Shown: positions 18,738-30,773, counted from the first letter of the stretch. The stretch is DNA of 64,000 bases from Megascapheus bottae (GCA_024803745.1 JANJXV010000040.1:1041076-1105075), one strand, 5' to 3'. Translations and numbers: made by a program. The notes: generated by a model from the letters alone, not told the origin.

Positions 18738-19439
18738 AGTATCCACAGCTGCAGCCCACCATTCCCGCCACTTTCTACTGGCTCTGTCCCAGCCAGCCAC
18801 AGCCAGCGTTCTCTCCCTCTCTCTCTAAATCATTATTTTCTAATGGACGACTCTGACAATCCTGATTTTCAGGAAGTTCTTTCTCCTCTCTGACCTGCAT
18901 ACCTCTAGCTGCATTTCCTCCTGCTCTGGGGCAAGACCTTCTTATCAAGACCTCCATCGTCTCCTCTGAGCGGAGCAAGGCCCTCAGGCCCTTCCCTTTC
19001 CTTCTAGACCAAGTTGTGGGGGTGCGGGGAGCCCCCAGATTGCCCCGCCCAGCAATCCTGACCGGATGGAAGGTCTGAGCTGTGGAGTTCTAGACCTGAC
19101 TTGTTATTTTCCTGGGTCGTTTAGTCTTTCTTGGTGGCAGGGCCTGGGGCTGGAACTCAGGGCCTGGGCGCTGTCCCTGGAGCCGCAGCTCCAGTGAGGG
19201 GGTCACTTGGCCTCTCTGAGCTGGCCTGGACCCTGCGAGCCTCCCGATGGCCCCAGCACGGGTGCAGGCCGGCAGGAGCCGGGCAGACCCCAGCACCCCG
19301 GGGTGACGGCCGGGCCAAGGCCCCCGGCTGGCCCCGGGCAGGGCTGCCTCTTCCCCGGGCCTCTGACTCACAGGCGGCTGCCATGGTTTCCAGCAGCTGC
19401 AAAGCACACAACGGAGCAGGGGCGGGGCCCGCGGGAGAA

Positions 19440-19830
19440 GGCGGTCCTCGACCTCCATTGGCTGAATTGGCGAGGGGCGGAGCCTTCAGAGAGCAGCCAA
19501 TCCTCGACCTCCATTGGCTGGCTCGGCGAGGGGCGGAGCCTTCAGAGAGCAGCCAATCCTCGACCTCCATTGGCTGGCTCGGCGAGGGGCGGAGCCTTGA
19601 GAGCAGCGAATCCACGCCCTCCATAGGCTGCCCTGGAAAGGGGCGGGGTTTGTAGAGGGAAGAGGAGATCCTAGTCCTTCATTGGCTGGCTTGCAAAGGG
19701 GGGGGTGGGAAGGGGCAGGGCCTCCTTGCCATTCATTCGGCCAAGGGGTGGGGCCTGCAGGGGAGGGGAAAACGATGTCCTCGCCCTCCATTGGCTGGCT
19801 GCGTCTGGGGCGTGGCACAGAGGGCGTGGC
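19440..19830. repeat. 56-bp array of CCAAT-box plus GC-box modules
   Basis: CCATTGG or a one-base variant recurs at 19455, 19511, 19567, 19621, 19679 and 19788 (spacing 54-58 bp, one gap of about two units). Most units then carry GGGGCGG, and two carry a direct AGCCAAT about 45 bp after the ATTGGCT. The first three units are nearly identical; later ones decay. Motif identity (NF-Y and Sp/KLF sites) is family knowledge; activity is not shown. Confidence 0.9.
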
Positions 19831-19911
19831 CTCCCTGCCTTTTCCATGGGGATGTGGGCGGGGCCAGGGTGTTTGACTCCCATCTGTGGTTGGGCTTCTC
19901 TTAAAAGAGGT

Positions 19912-22900
19912 TGAGCCAGGCTGAGTGTGAGGATGAGCCAGGCTGAGTGTGAGGGTGAGCCAGGGTGAGTGTGAGGATGAACCAGGCTGAGTGTGAGGAT
20001 GAGCCAGGCTGAGTGTGAGGTGAGCCAGGCTGAGTGTGAGGTGATCCAGGCTGAGTGTGAGGATGAGCCAGGCTGAGTGTGAGGTGATCCAGGCTGAGTG
20101 TGAGGTGATCCAGGCTGAGTGTGAGGTGAGCCAGGCTGAGTGTGAGGATGAACCAGGCTGAGTGTGAGGTGATCCAGGCTGAGTGTGAGGATGAGCCAGG
20201 CTGAGTGTGAGGTGAACCAGGCTGAGTGTGAGGTGATCCAGGTTGAGTGTGAGGATGAACCAGGCTGAGTGTGAGGTGAGCCAGGCTGAGTGTGAGGATG
20301 AACCAGGCTGAGTGTGAGGATGAGCCAGGCTGAGTGTGAGGTCATCCAGGCTGAGTGTGAGGTCATTCAGGCTGAGTGTGAGGATGAGCCAGGCTGAGTG
20401 TGAGGATGAACCAGCCTGAGTGTGAGGATGAACCAGGCTGAGTGTGAGGTGATCCAGGCTGAGTGTGAGGATGAGCCAGGCTGAGTGTGAGGATGAACCA
20501 GCCTGAGTGTGAGGGTGAGCCAGGCTGAGTGTGAGGGTGAACCAGGCTGAGTGTGAGGATGAGCCAGGCTGAGTGTGAGGGTGAACCAGGGTGAGTGTGA
20601 GGGTGAGCCAGGCTGAGTGTGAGGATGAGCCAGGCTGAGTGTGAGGGTGAACCAGGGTGAGTGTGAGGGTGAACCAGGCTGAGTGTGAGGATGAGCCAGG
20701 CTGAGTGTGAGGGTGAGCCAGGCTGAGTGTGAGGGTGAACCAGGCTGAGTGTGAGGATGAGCCAGGCTGAGTGTGAGGGTGAGCCAGGGTGAGTGTGAGG
20801 GTGAGCCAGGCTGAGTGTGAGGATGAGCCAGGCTGAGTGTGAGGGTGAGCCAGGCTGAGTGTGAGGGTGAACCAGGCTGAGTGTGAGGATGAGCCAGGGT
20901 GAGTGTGAGGGTGAGCCAGGCTGAGTGTGAGGGTGAACCAGGCTGAGTGTGAGGGTGAGCCAGGCTGAGTGTGAGGGTGAGCCAGGGTGAGTGTGAGGGT
21001 GAGCCAGGCTGAGTGTGAGGATGAGCCAGGCTGAGTGTGAGGGTGAGCCAGGGTGAGTGTGAGGATGAACCAGGCTGAGTGTGAGGATGAGCCAGGGTGA
21101 GTGTGAGGTGAGCCAGGCTGAGTGTGAGGTGAGCCAGGCTGAGTGTGAGGTGATCCAGGCTGAGTGTGAGGATGAACCAGGCTGAGTGTGAGGTGAGCCA
21201 GGCTGAGTGTGAGGTGATCCAGGCTGAGTGTGAGGATGAACCAGGCTGAGTGTGAGGATGAGCCAGGCTGAGTGTGAGGGTGAGCCAGGCTGAGTGTGAG
21301 GGTGAGCCAGGGTGAGTGTGAGGGTGAACCAGGCTGAGTGTGAGGATGAGCCAGGGTGAGTGTGAGGGTGAGCCAGGCTGAGTGTGAGGGTGAGCCAGGG
21401 TGAGTGTGAGGATGAACCAGGCTGAGTGTGAGGATGAGCCAGGGTGAGTGTGAGGGTGAGCCAGGCTGAGTGTGAGGTGAGCCAGGCTGAGTGTGAGGTG
21501 ATCCAGGCTGAGTGTGAGGATGAACCAGGCTGAGTGTGAGGTGAGCCAGGCTGAGTGTGAGGATGAACCAGGCTGAGTGTGAGGATGAGCCAGGCTGAGT
21601 GTGAGGTGATCCAGGCTGAGTGTGAGGTGATCCAGGCTGAGTGTGAGGTGAGCCAGGCTGAGTGTGAGGTGAGCCAGGCTGAGTGTGAGGTGATCCAGGC
21701 TGAGTGTGAGGATGAACCAGGCTGAGTGTGAGGTGAGCCAGGCTGAGTGTGAGGATGAGCTAGGCAGAGTGTGAGGATGAGCCAGGGTGAGTGTGAGGAT
21801 TAACCAGGCTGAGTGTGAGGTGATCCAGGCTGAGTGTGAGGATGAGCCAGGCTGAGTGTGAGGTGAGCCAGGCTGAGTGTGAGGTGATCCAGGCTGAGTG
21901 TGAGGATGAGCCAGGGTGAGTGTGAGGTGATCCAGGCTGAGTGTGAGGTGAGCCAGGCTGAGTGTGCGGATGAACCAGGCTGAGTGTGAGTTGATCCAGG
22001 CTGAGTGTGAGGATGAACCAGGGTGAGTGTGAGGTGATCCAGGCTGAGTGTGAGGATGAACCAGGGTGAGTGTGAGGTGAGCCAGGGTGAGTGTGAGGAT
22101 GAACCAGGCTGAGTGTGAGGATGAGCCAGGCTGAGTGTGAGGATGAACCAGGCTGAGTGTGAGGATGAGCCAGGCTGAGTGTGAGGATGAGCCAGGCTGA
22201 GTGTGAGGTGATCCAGGCTGAGTGTGAGGATGAACCAGGCTGAGTGTGAGGATGAACCAGGCTGAGTGTGAGGATGAGCCAGGCTGAGTGTGAGGATGAA
22301 CCAGGCTGAGTGTGAGGATGAGCCAGGCTGAGTGTGAGGATGAGCCAGGCTGAGTGTGAGGTGATCCAGGCTGAGTGTGAGGATGAACCAGGCTGAGTGT
22401 GAGGATGAACCAGGCTGAGTGTGAGGATGAACCAGGCTGAGTGTGAGGATGAGCCAGGCTGAGTGTGAGGTGATCCAGGCTGAGTGTGAGGTGAGCCAGG
22501 CTGAGTGCGAGGTGAGCCAGGCTGAGTGTGAGGATGAGCCAGGCTGAGTGTGAGGATGAACCAGGCTGAGTGTGAGGATGAGCCAGGCTGAGTGTGAGGT
22601 GAGCCAGGCTGAGTGTGAGGATGAGCCAGGCTGAGTGTGAGGTGATCCAGGCTGAGTGTGAGGTGATCCAGGCTGAGTGTGAGGATGAACCAGGCTGAGT
22701 GTGAGGTGATCCAGGCTGAGTGTGAGGTGAGCCAGGCTGAGTGCGAGGTGAGCCAGGCTGAGTGTGAGGATGAACCAGGCTGAGTGTGAGGTGAGCCAGG
22801 CTGAGTGTGAGGATGAGCCAGGCTGAGTGTGAGGTGATCCAGGCTGAGTGTGAGGTGAGCCAGGCTGAGTGTGAGGATGAGCCAGGCTGAGTGTGAGGTG

Positions 22901-23195
22901 ATCCAGGCTGAGTGTGAGGTGAGCCAGGCTGAGTGTGAGGTGATCCAGGCTGAGTGTGAGGATGAACCAGCCTGAGTGTGAGGGTGAGCCAGGCTGAGTG
23001 TGAGGTGAGCCAGGCTGAGTGTGAGGATGAGCCAGGCTGAGTGTGAGGGTGAGCCAGGGTGAGTGTGAGGTGAGCCAGGCTGAGTGCGAGGTGAGCCAGG
23101 CTGCGTGTGAGGATGAGCCAGGCTGAGTGTGAGGATGAACCAGGCTGAGTGTGAGTTGAGCCAGGCTGAGTGTGAGGTCAGCCAGGCCTCCCTCA
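19912..23195. repeat. 3.3-kb VNTR of 21-22-bp units
   Basis: About 150 tandem copies of a unit built on GAG(G)TGAGCCAGGCTGAGTGT. The common variants differ at GGTGAGCC, GGTGATCC, GGATGAGCC, GGATGAACC and GGGTGAGCC, and GCTGAG versus GGTGAG. Units of 21 and 22 bp are interspersed. A reverse-strand open frame of over 500 codons (SHSAWL/HTQPGS repeats) is a by-product, with no sign of a gene. Confidence 0.97.
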
Positions 23196-23547
23196 GGTGA
23201 GTCTTCTCTTCACATCCAGTCTGCCGCTCCCCCCGCCCTCTCCCTCCTGTTTCTACTCCGGGAGGCGAGTGCATTTGTAAGACTCCAGGACCCGTCTCCA
23301 TCACTGAGTGTGTCCGCGTCCCCTGGAACTGGAGAGGTCTCAGCCCAGACCCCGGCCTGAGCCTGCCAGCCGAGTTTGCTCAGAAGTTGGAAGACTGTCT
23401 CCTTAGCCGAGGACGTGAGATGGGTTCTTTGCTTTACTAGGAAACCTCACGTATACCCCAAAGTATACTTTCAAGGTGCGTGTGTGTGTGTGTGAGAGTT
23501 TTATTGGGTTGCAGCATGTAATACATTTTTTTGCTTACACTTTTTTG

Positions 23548-23737
23548 GGGGGCTTGAACTCAGGCGCCTGGGCACTGTCCCTGAGGTGCTTTTGCTCAAG
23601 GCTCTCACTTTACCACTTGAGCCACAGCACCATTTGTGGCTTTTTTTTTCTATGTCTGTGGTACTGAGGAATCAAACCCAGGACTTCATGCACGCTAGTG
23701 CAAGCACTCTACCACTAGGCCACACTCCCAGCCCCAT
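23548..23737 (-). mobile_element. Double ID-like SINE
   Basis: Both tRNA-like halves present. Confidence 0.85.
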
Positions 23738-23877
23738 CAAAATGGCTTAAAGATACGTTTCTAACTCATTTTTTAAAAAAGTTCTTTATAAAAGAAAAAA
23801 AAAGAATGCTTGCAAATAGAATTCTGATGATGCAGTTTTGCCAGTGTTCTATGTTGAAGACACAACAGTACTCCAGG

Positions 23878-24055
23878 GGGGGGGGCTGAGCTCTGAGGAT
23901 CTGGGTTCAAAGCCAGCCCAGGCAGGAGATTCCTCTCTCCAATGAGCCAGCAAACAGCTCAACATGGAGGTGTGGCTGAAGAGATAGGACACCAGCCTTT
24001 AATGGAAAAGGTCAGGGACAGCGCCCAGGCTCTGAGTTCAAGCCCCAGGAGGGGG
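23878..24055 (+). mobile_element. Compound SINE, 5'-truncated
   Basis: Inverted pair with the element at 23548-23737. Confidence 0.8.
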
Positions 24056-24880
24056 ACACACTCGTAATTAAGTCAGTCACGGAAAGCCACGTGCAATCTT
24101 TAAGACTGTAGTAATAATTAGGATTATGATAACTGCTTGGGGGCGCAGTGGATTGAATTAATCTGTCCAGGAGATGCTGGAACACATCAACGATTTGCCA
24201 TTTCTGTGACCCTTGAAATCAGGCTCATAGTTTTGGGGAAAGTCACAGGGACTGAGTGACAGTCTGTTGCTGTGACCTGGCTCTCTGTGGCTTCCAGCCC
24301 TGTGGCCAGGGCCGGGTCTGAGGAGTGTTTCACACCCAGGCAGCGCTGTCCAAACCCAGCCCTGGGCCTGGAGGCCCTGCATTCACCACAGCCAGCAGCA
24401 GAGGGAGCCGTGGAGCCACCGGTCTAGAACCAGCTCCAAATTATAATTTAGAACCAGCTCTAATTTATCATATGCATCAGATTCACATATCTGAATAGCT
24501 ATAATAAAACAAAATATTATACTATATATTATATACTTTCATGTAATATATATGTGGGGCTTGTTATTATTATTATTGTCATTTCACTCTTTCCTTTCCT
24601 GTGTGGGAAATAAGGTAAAAAAAAAAAAATCTCTTCTCTCCCACCTTCATTCTGTTCAGGCTAAAACAAACCCTTGCCAAAAAATCCACCCAGACTCTTC
24701 GTCGTGCAAGACACCTCTCCCATCCCCCTTGAAGTGTTTAAAAACTGGGGGACCCCTTCACCCCTTCCTTCCGTGACGCCTTGGTTCTCAATTTCCTCAC
24801 CTGATCTGCACACTAGGGCCGGGCAGCTCAAAGAAGAGCCTGTGCAAGTAATGGGCTATGAAAAGCTTCTTTCCCAGGCC
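24056..24880. other. AT-richer intergenic stretch, no gene seen
   Basis: Contains TATA/ATAT runs at 24505-24550 and an A-run at 24616-24628. No exon-like segment or SINE recognised. Confidence 0.6.
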
Positions 24881-24884
24881 AGGC

Positions 24885-25300
24885 CACGCCCCTGAAATAA
24901 GCCACGCCCACACCACACCACGCCCACAGAACAGACACCACGCCCCTGGATAGACTGTGCTCCCAGAAACCACGCCCACTCCGGCCACGCCCACAAATCA
25001 GACACCACGCCCCTGTATAGACTGTGCCCCATAAAGCCACGCCCACGCCAGGCCACGCCCACAGATCAGACACCACGCCCCCGGACAGATCATGTCCCAG
25101 GGAACCACGCCCACTTCAGGCCACGCCCACAGATCTGACACCACGCCCCCGCATAGACTGTGCCCCCATAAGGCCACGCCCACACCAGGCCACGCCCACA
25201 GAACAGACACCACGCCCCCGGACAGATCATTTCCCAGGAAACCACGCCCATATTGGGCCACACCCACGCCAGGCCACACCCACACCATGCCACGCCTCCT
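24885..25300. repeat. 68-bp tandem array rich in CCACGCCC
   Basis: GACACCACGCCC recurs at 24934, 25001, 25069, 25137 and 25206 (period 67-69 bp). Each unit holds three or four CCACGCCC motifs plus an ATAGACTGTG or ACAGATCAT segment, so the array may be a 136-bp two-unit pattern. Confidence 0.93.
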
Positions 25301-25624
25301 TCTAAACAGGCCCAGGATTACAGCCCAGCCTCTGGCCTGCAGGCAACCTCAGAGGGAAGTGTCCCAATCCCTCCAGCCCTGGGCTTCAACTAACACAGGG
25401 AGGGAGAGGCTGGAAACTTCCATGACGGCTCTGCTAGTCTCCAAGAATGACAGGAAATAGCCAGGAGGCCGAGGGCGATGAGAATTATGTTCTTGCCAGA
25501 ATAGAAGGAAAAAGTAGAAGAACAGGCCAGGGGACCTGTCCAGCCTGTCCTCCCTCCTCCTGAAAAACGCCCCGGGCTTTGTCTGTGAGCTCTCCCTTGT
25601 ATTTTAATTTTAATTTTTCATTTT

Positions 25625-25806
25625 CTTCAAGGCTGGCATTTCTCCCGCTTGAGCCATGCCTCTGCTTCTGGCTTCTGCTGGCTTTTTTTTTTTTGCTGGC
25701 TAATAGAGTCCCTTGAATGTGCCTGCCTAGGTTGGCTTCAGTCTGTGACCCTCACAGTTTTAGCCTGCTCTGTGCAGGAATTACAGGTGTGAGTCCTGGC
25801 ACCCAG
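25625..25806 (-). mobile_element. Compound SINE, old copy
   Basis: Diverged B1-like half and truncated ID-like half. Confidence 0.65.
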
Positions 25807-26094
25807 GCCCATGACGGAGCTTGAATCAAGGAATATATATATATAATATTACATATATTTATTTATATTCCCCCCTCCATATTCCAGAGTTCTGGGCCCA
25901 CCAATCTTCTCTCTCAAGTATATGGGCTTTCTGTCCACTCTTTCTCTTTTCTACTAACTTCTTTCCTCTTCCTCTTTATTTTATTTAAACACTTTGTTAT
26001 GATAAAGATGAGGTACAGAGAAGTTACAGTTACATAAGTCAGGTAAACAGTATATTTCTTCTCCTCCTCCTCCTCTTCTTCTTCTTCTTTTTCT

Positions 26095-26310
26095 TTGTGG
26101 TTGGTTGTGGGTCTTGAACTCAGGGCCTGGACACTAATCCCTGAGTTTCTCTTAATCAAGTCTAGAGGTCTACCCCTTGAGCCAGGTTCTTAGAGGATCA
26201 GAGTCTCAGGGACATTGCTGTCCCCGGCTGGCTTTGGCACTGTCATTCTCAGGTCACAGCCTCCTCCAGTGGCTGGGATTCCAGGCATGAGCTATGGCAC
26301 TCAGCCTCGG
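26095..26310 (-). mobile_element. Compound B1/ID-like SINE
   Basis: Preceded by a CTC/CTT-rich run at 26058-26095 derived from its tail. Confidence 0.8.
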
Positions 26311-26331
26311 TGACATTTTAACAGGACGCTC

Positions 26332-26333
<2 letters not shown>

Positions 26334-26384
<51 letters not shown>
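26334..26384. repeat. (GT)n microsatellite
   Basis: About 25 uninterrupted GT units, one of the longest in the window. Confidence 0.97.
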
Positions 26385-26387
<3 letters not shown>

Positions 26388-26599
26388 CTGGGTGGCTCTC
26401 TTGCCTCTCTGCTCACAGGTGAACCGGGCTGTGGGGTTCCAGGTGTGGTGGCTGGGTTCAAATCCTGCCCCACGGCTCTGTGTGTGTGAGTCACGCACTC
26501 TTCCCTAACCTGTTTGTTTTTCTCTCTGCCATGGTTACCTCAAACGTGTGGCACGGTGCCAGCCCGCCAGCCAGGCTCCGGCTTTGGCGTTTTATTTAT

Positions 26600-26806
26600 T
26601 TTTGGCACAAGTACTGGGACTTAAAACTCAGTACCTCTTGCTATTACTTAGTTTTCTCCCCCCCCCCCCATTTGAGGTTGGCACTCTACCACCTGAGCCC
26701 CGGGAGATTCAGGGTCTCATGAATTTTCCCTGCTCCCTGCTGGCCTCAGCTCCCATCCTTCCAGCTTAGCCTCCTGGGTTAGCCGGGATTACAGGCTGGT
26801 TTTCTG
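26600..26806 (-). mobile_element. Compound SINE, diverged
   Basis: Contains a C-run at 26659-26669. Confidence 0.65.
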
Positions 26807-27195
26807 TCTACTCTGCCGCCAGTCACATCCCGGGATGACGAAGCAGTCCAGCATCAAGGAGGAGGTCAGCTCAGCTTCCCAGGACAGATTCTCCCCAACT
26901 GAGGGCTTGCCAGGCGGGGTGTGCCCGCCCCAGGGTGGATAAGTCACCTCCTGAGAGCCAGATCTGTCCCGGCCAGGGCCCGCAGACTCCCAGCTTCCCA
27001 GGAACCTGGAGAACGGGAAAGGGGCCGGCCACCCTGCGTGTGTGCCTTGTTTCTTCAATCATGTCCAGCCCAGTTATTCGTCTACTTGCACCCCAAGATG
27101 GCACCACCCCCTGAAGACAGGCTGGCTGGCTATTGTGGCGATGGGGTCTCTGTGGCCTGGGGTGGGTGGATGGCAGCCAGTGGGGGAGCACTGCC

Positions 27196-27645
27196 CCTCC
27201 TTCTTAACCCCCATTCCCCCTCCTTATCCTCCCCTGCTGTCCTCCTTCCCCTCCCCCTTAACCCCCATTCCCCTTCCTGACCCTCCCCCACCCCCTCCTT
27301 ACCCTCCCCATCCCCCCTCTACCCTCCCTACCCCCACTTTACCCTCCCCATCCCCTCCTTCTTATCCCCATTCCCTCCTCCTTACCCTCCCATCCCTTCT
27401 TCCTTACCCTCCCTATCACCCTCCCCCATTCCCCCTCCTTACCCTCTCCCACTCCCCCTCCTTATCCTCTCCCCCTCCTTATCCTCTCCCCCTCCCCTTT
27501 ACCCTCCCCCATCCCCTCCTCCTTCCCCTCCCCCATTCCCCTCCTTCCCCTCCCTCATCCCCTTCTTCCCCTCCCATCCCCTCCTTACTCTCCTCCTAGC
27601 CCTCCCCTGCTCCTTGCCCTTCCCCCTCCCTCCTCCTCCTCAGAG
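27196..27645. repeat. 450-bp pyrimidine-rich minisatellite
   Basis: Irregular units of CCCCCTCCTTACCCTCCC type, nearly free of purines other than scattered A. The complementary strand has many GGGG runs and so G-quadruplex potential. Confidence 0.9.
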
Positions 27646-28021
27646 CTGAGATTGCCAAAAGACCCTGGACGCCCTTGGTTGGTTCCCTAGGTGTGTGTGG
27701 GGTGGGTGGGGAGAGGCTCACCAGGCAGGGCAGAAACCCAGCGTCTCCTATTCCTGATTCAAACCCTGGACGCCATGGGGAGTGGACCTGGCTTCCTGGG
27801 TGACACCCTGCCCGGGGCCAGTCACCCCCCCAGGGGTGTGCAGCCGCCCTGCCAGTGGACTGACTTCCTCCAGAGCCACAGGACAGCCAGACAGGAATCC
27901 CAGGCCTGGGGCTGTGACCGCAGGCTTCCGCCCTCCTGTCAGTTAGGGAAGTCATGATGGCTTCAGGCTGAAGAGGAAAGCCCCAGGCGAAAAGGTAAAA
28001 GTTAGCCTGGAAAGGAAAAAA

Positions 28022-28236
28022 AAGCAAGCCAGGCGTGGTGGCTTCCAGCTGTCATCCCAGCTACTCAGGAGGCTGAGACAGGAGGATCGCGGTTCAGAGC
28101 CAGCCAGGGCGGGAAAGTCCCTGCGACTTCTGATCTCCAATGAACCAGCAAAAGTGGAGCTGGGCTCAAGTGGTAGAGGCCTTGAGCAAAAAAAAAAACA
28201 AAAAAAAAGAGCTCAGGGACAGCGCCCAGGCACGTT
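28022..28236 (+). mobile_element. Compound B1/ID-like SINE
   Basis: Interrupted by an A-rich insertion at 28189-28209. Confidence 0.85.
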
Positions 28237-28351
28237 AATTTAATTTTGTTTGGATTTTTTTTTAAACTTAGCTTTGTTTTTTTTTGGTACTGGGAATTGA
28301 ACTCAACACGAGCTACATCCCAGCCTTGCATTAAACTCATTATAATTTTGG

Positions 28352-28556
28352 GGGGCCGGGAGTTTGGCCTAGTGGTTAAAGTGCTTGCCTAGCATGCATG
28401 AAGACCCGGGTTCGATTCCTCGGTACCCCACATACATAGCAAAAAGCCACAAGTGGTGCTGAGGCTCAAGTGGTAGAGCTCTAGCCTTGAGAAAGTCCAA
28501 GGACAGTGCTCAGGCCCTGAGCTCAAGCGCAGGACTGGCAAAAAAAAAAAAAAAAA
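28352..28556 (+). mobile_element. Double ID-like SINE, young copy
   Basis: Near-consensus with GGCCTAGTGGTTAAAGTGCT, GGGTTCGATTCCTCGGTACC and a 17-A tail. A nearly identical copy is at 57455-57645, so the family was active recently. Confidence 0.93.
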
Positions 28557-28635
28557 ACCTCATTATAATTTTGTTCTTTGAACCCTCTGTCTCCATCCGT
28601 GTGTATGTATTTTTTCCCTTTTTTGTATGTGTGTG

Positions 28636-28842
28636 TGTCAATCCTAGGGCTTGAATTCAAGGCCCAGCTGCTGTCCTTGAGCTTTTCCACTCAAAGCTGG
28701 CACTCTTCCACTTGAGCCACGGCGCTATTTCCGGCTTTTTGGTGGTCAAGTGGCGATAAGAGTCCCACAGACTTTCCTGTGTGGTCTGGCTTTGAACCTT
28801 GATCCTCCGATCTCAGTCTCCTGAGGAGCTAGGATGGCTCAT
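28636..28842 (-). mobile_element. Compound B1/ID-like SINE
   Basis: Full-length, opposite in orientation to the copy at 28352-28556. Confidence 0.85.
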
Positions 28843-29261
28843 TCCTTAATTCTTTTTTTGGAGGTGTGTGGGGATTGGAACTCGTGTAAACTTGTACTTC
28901 CCTTTGTGGCTGGAGTAATAGATCTGATGGAGGCCGGTGAACTTTTCCGTCTGGGTTGGCTTTGAACCCACCATCTCCCAACCTCAGCCTCTCATATAGA
29001 GAATTATAGTTGAGGGCTGCTGCCCTTAGTGTAGTCTAATAATTTTAATGGGCTTTAGGTTCTGTTCTAGAATCAGGCGACATTTTACTTAGGGAAATAA
29101 GAGTGAGTGAAGGTCGAGGGTCAGAGCTCAGAGGGCGTTAATATAGCGTGGACAAAAAGGAGAAACAAAGGCAAAGTTGTTGGTCACTTCCAAATTATTG
29201 TCTTTGCAAGGTTGTTTGACTAGCCTATAGTATAGGAAAATAACTGGTTAACATCTGATTG

Positions 29262-29300
<39 letters not shown>
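29262..29300. repeat. (GT)n microsatellite
   Basis: About nineteen GT units. Confidence 0.95.
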
Positions 29301-29301
<1 letters not shown>

Positions 29302-29404
29302 AGGGGATAATTTGACTTTCTTCTATAACCCTGAGAAGATTGAGCTTATTTTCATCTGGGTAGTCTAGAACTTTAGCCTGTGTGATTCCATTTTGATTTT
29401 TGGG

Positions 29405-29571
29405 GGGCGGGGGGCAGGACCTGGGTCTTGAACTCAGGGCCTGGGCGCTGTCCCTGAGCTCTTCAGCTCCACTTCTGCCTTTTTCTGTGTATGTGATACC
29501 AAGGAATCAAACCCAGGGCTTCGTGCATGCTAGGCAAGCACTCTACCACTAGGCCAAACTCTCGGCCTCGG
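29405..29571 (-). mobile_element. Double ID-like SINE
   Basis: First half internally deleted. Confidence 0.8.
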
Positions 29572-30095
29572 TGTGATGGTTTTTACATTTGATTCTATGT
29601 TACCTAAAGCAGATAAAGAGGGAGTGGAGTGATGAGGAGGGGAGAGGCAGGGGAGGGGGGGGGATGAGCTCATCAAAGCTGGAGGCGCCCAGTGTCAGGG
29701 AGAAATAGTTGTATTTGTAGCCCCGAGGGGGAAGAGTCTGGCTGATGGAGGATTCGGGTGTCGTAAGTGGGTGAACTAATGAAGGGTTTCTTTGTACTTC
29801 TGCCTCGTTAGCTACTCCATTCTGTGGCTCATGGTTTTTTTTTTGATCTCTAAAGCTAGAGCTAGAGCATCCAGGGCTGCATTTATTTATTTCTTAAACT
29901 GGGAGACACAGCCTATTAGTGGATCCTATTAAATTAGTGGGTTGGAACTGGCCTCTGTCAACACAATAGAATAGCATAAAATAGAATAATAGAGGGAAAG
30001 GAAATCATCAAGAGCACAGGGCATGTGGTGAGGGTAAGTGTCGTGCACAGGGTTGACAGAAGGCTATTTTACTAAGGCACAAAAGCTACATGAGG
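29572..30095. other. Intergenic stretch, nothing recognised
   Basis: Moderate GC, one G-run at 29654-29666. No reading frame with coding character and no SINE. Confidence 0.6.
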
Positions 30096-30190
30096 GCCGA
30101 GAGTGTGGCCTAGTGGTTAGAGTGCTAGCCTTGAGCGAAAGAAACTCAGGGACAAGAGCCAAGGCCCTGAGTTCAAGTCCCAGTCCTGGG
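30096..30190 (+). mobile_element. Double ID-like SINE, internally deleted
   Basis: Start of the first half is joined to the end of the second. Confidence 0.8.
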
Positions 30191-30324
30191 CCCTGCTCTG
30201 GCCTGTCCCCATGGTGCCCTCAGGACCCAGGAGGTCAGAGGCCACGCATAAGTGTCCCAGGCAGGACTTGAACTCTAGTCTTTCACACGCTGCTTGCTTT
30301 GCTCATGTGTGTGTGTGTGTGTGT

Positions 30325-30540
30325 GTACTGGGACTTACACAGCAGGCTCTTCCTTCCCTTTTCAATTCAAAGTTGGTGCTCTACCACCAAGCCACGTCCT
30401 CCATTTCTGACTCCCCCCCACTGGCTCCCTGGAGATACGTCTCCTGGACTTTCCTGTCTGGCCTGGCTTTGAACCGTGAACCTCTGATCTCAGCTGCTTG
30501 AGTAGTTGGGATTCATAGGCGGGGACGCCCGTGCCTGGCG
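30325..30540 (-). mobile_element. Compound B1/ID-like SINE
   Basis: Flanked by a (GT)n run at 30305-30326. Confidence 0.75.
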
Positions 30541-30773
30541 TCAGAGCTTCTAATTAGGGCGGAAGGGATGGCTGGCTTCCTCTGCAGGAGGACGACCTCG
30601 GCCGGGGAAAGGAGCGTGGCCAGCCGGCTTCTCCTGCTCCTTTCCCCACCCCAGTGCTGTGGTCGTCACTGGCACCACTACCACCACCACCATCATCATC
30701 TAAATATGTAGTAACTGCACATAATATGGGGGTCCAATTGATTGCACATTTTTGGGGTTCACTGTGATGTTTC

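Noticed and set aside
21760..23304. 514-codon reverse open frame with SHSAW and HTQPGS repeats
   Set aside because: It follows the 21-22-bp VNTR; no promoter, splice or codon-use evidence supports a gene.
28352..28420. Possible tRNA gene (GGTTCGATTCC and TAGTGGTTAAAGTGC boxes)
   Set aside because: It is the tRNA-derived half of a SINE: followed by a second related half and an A tail, and repeated across the window.
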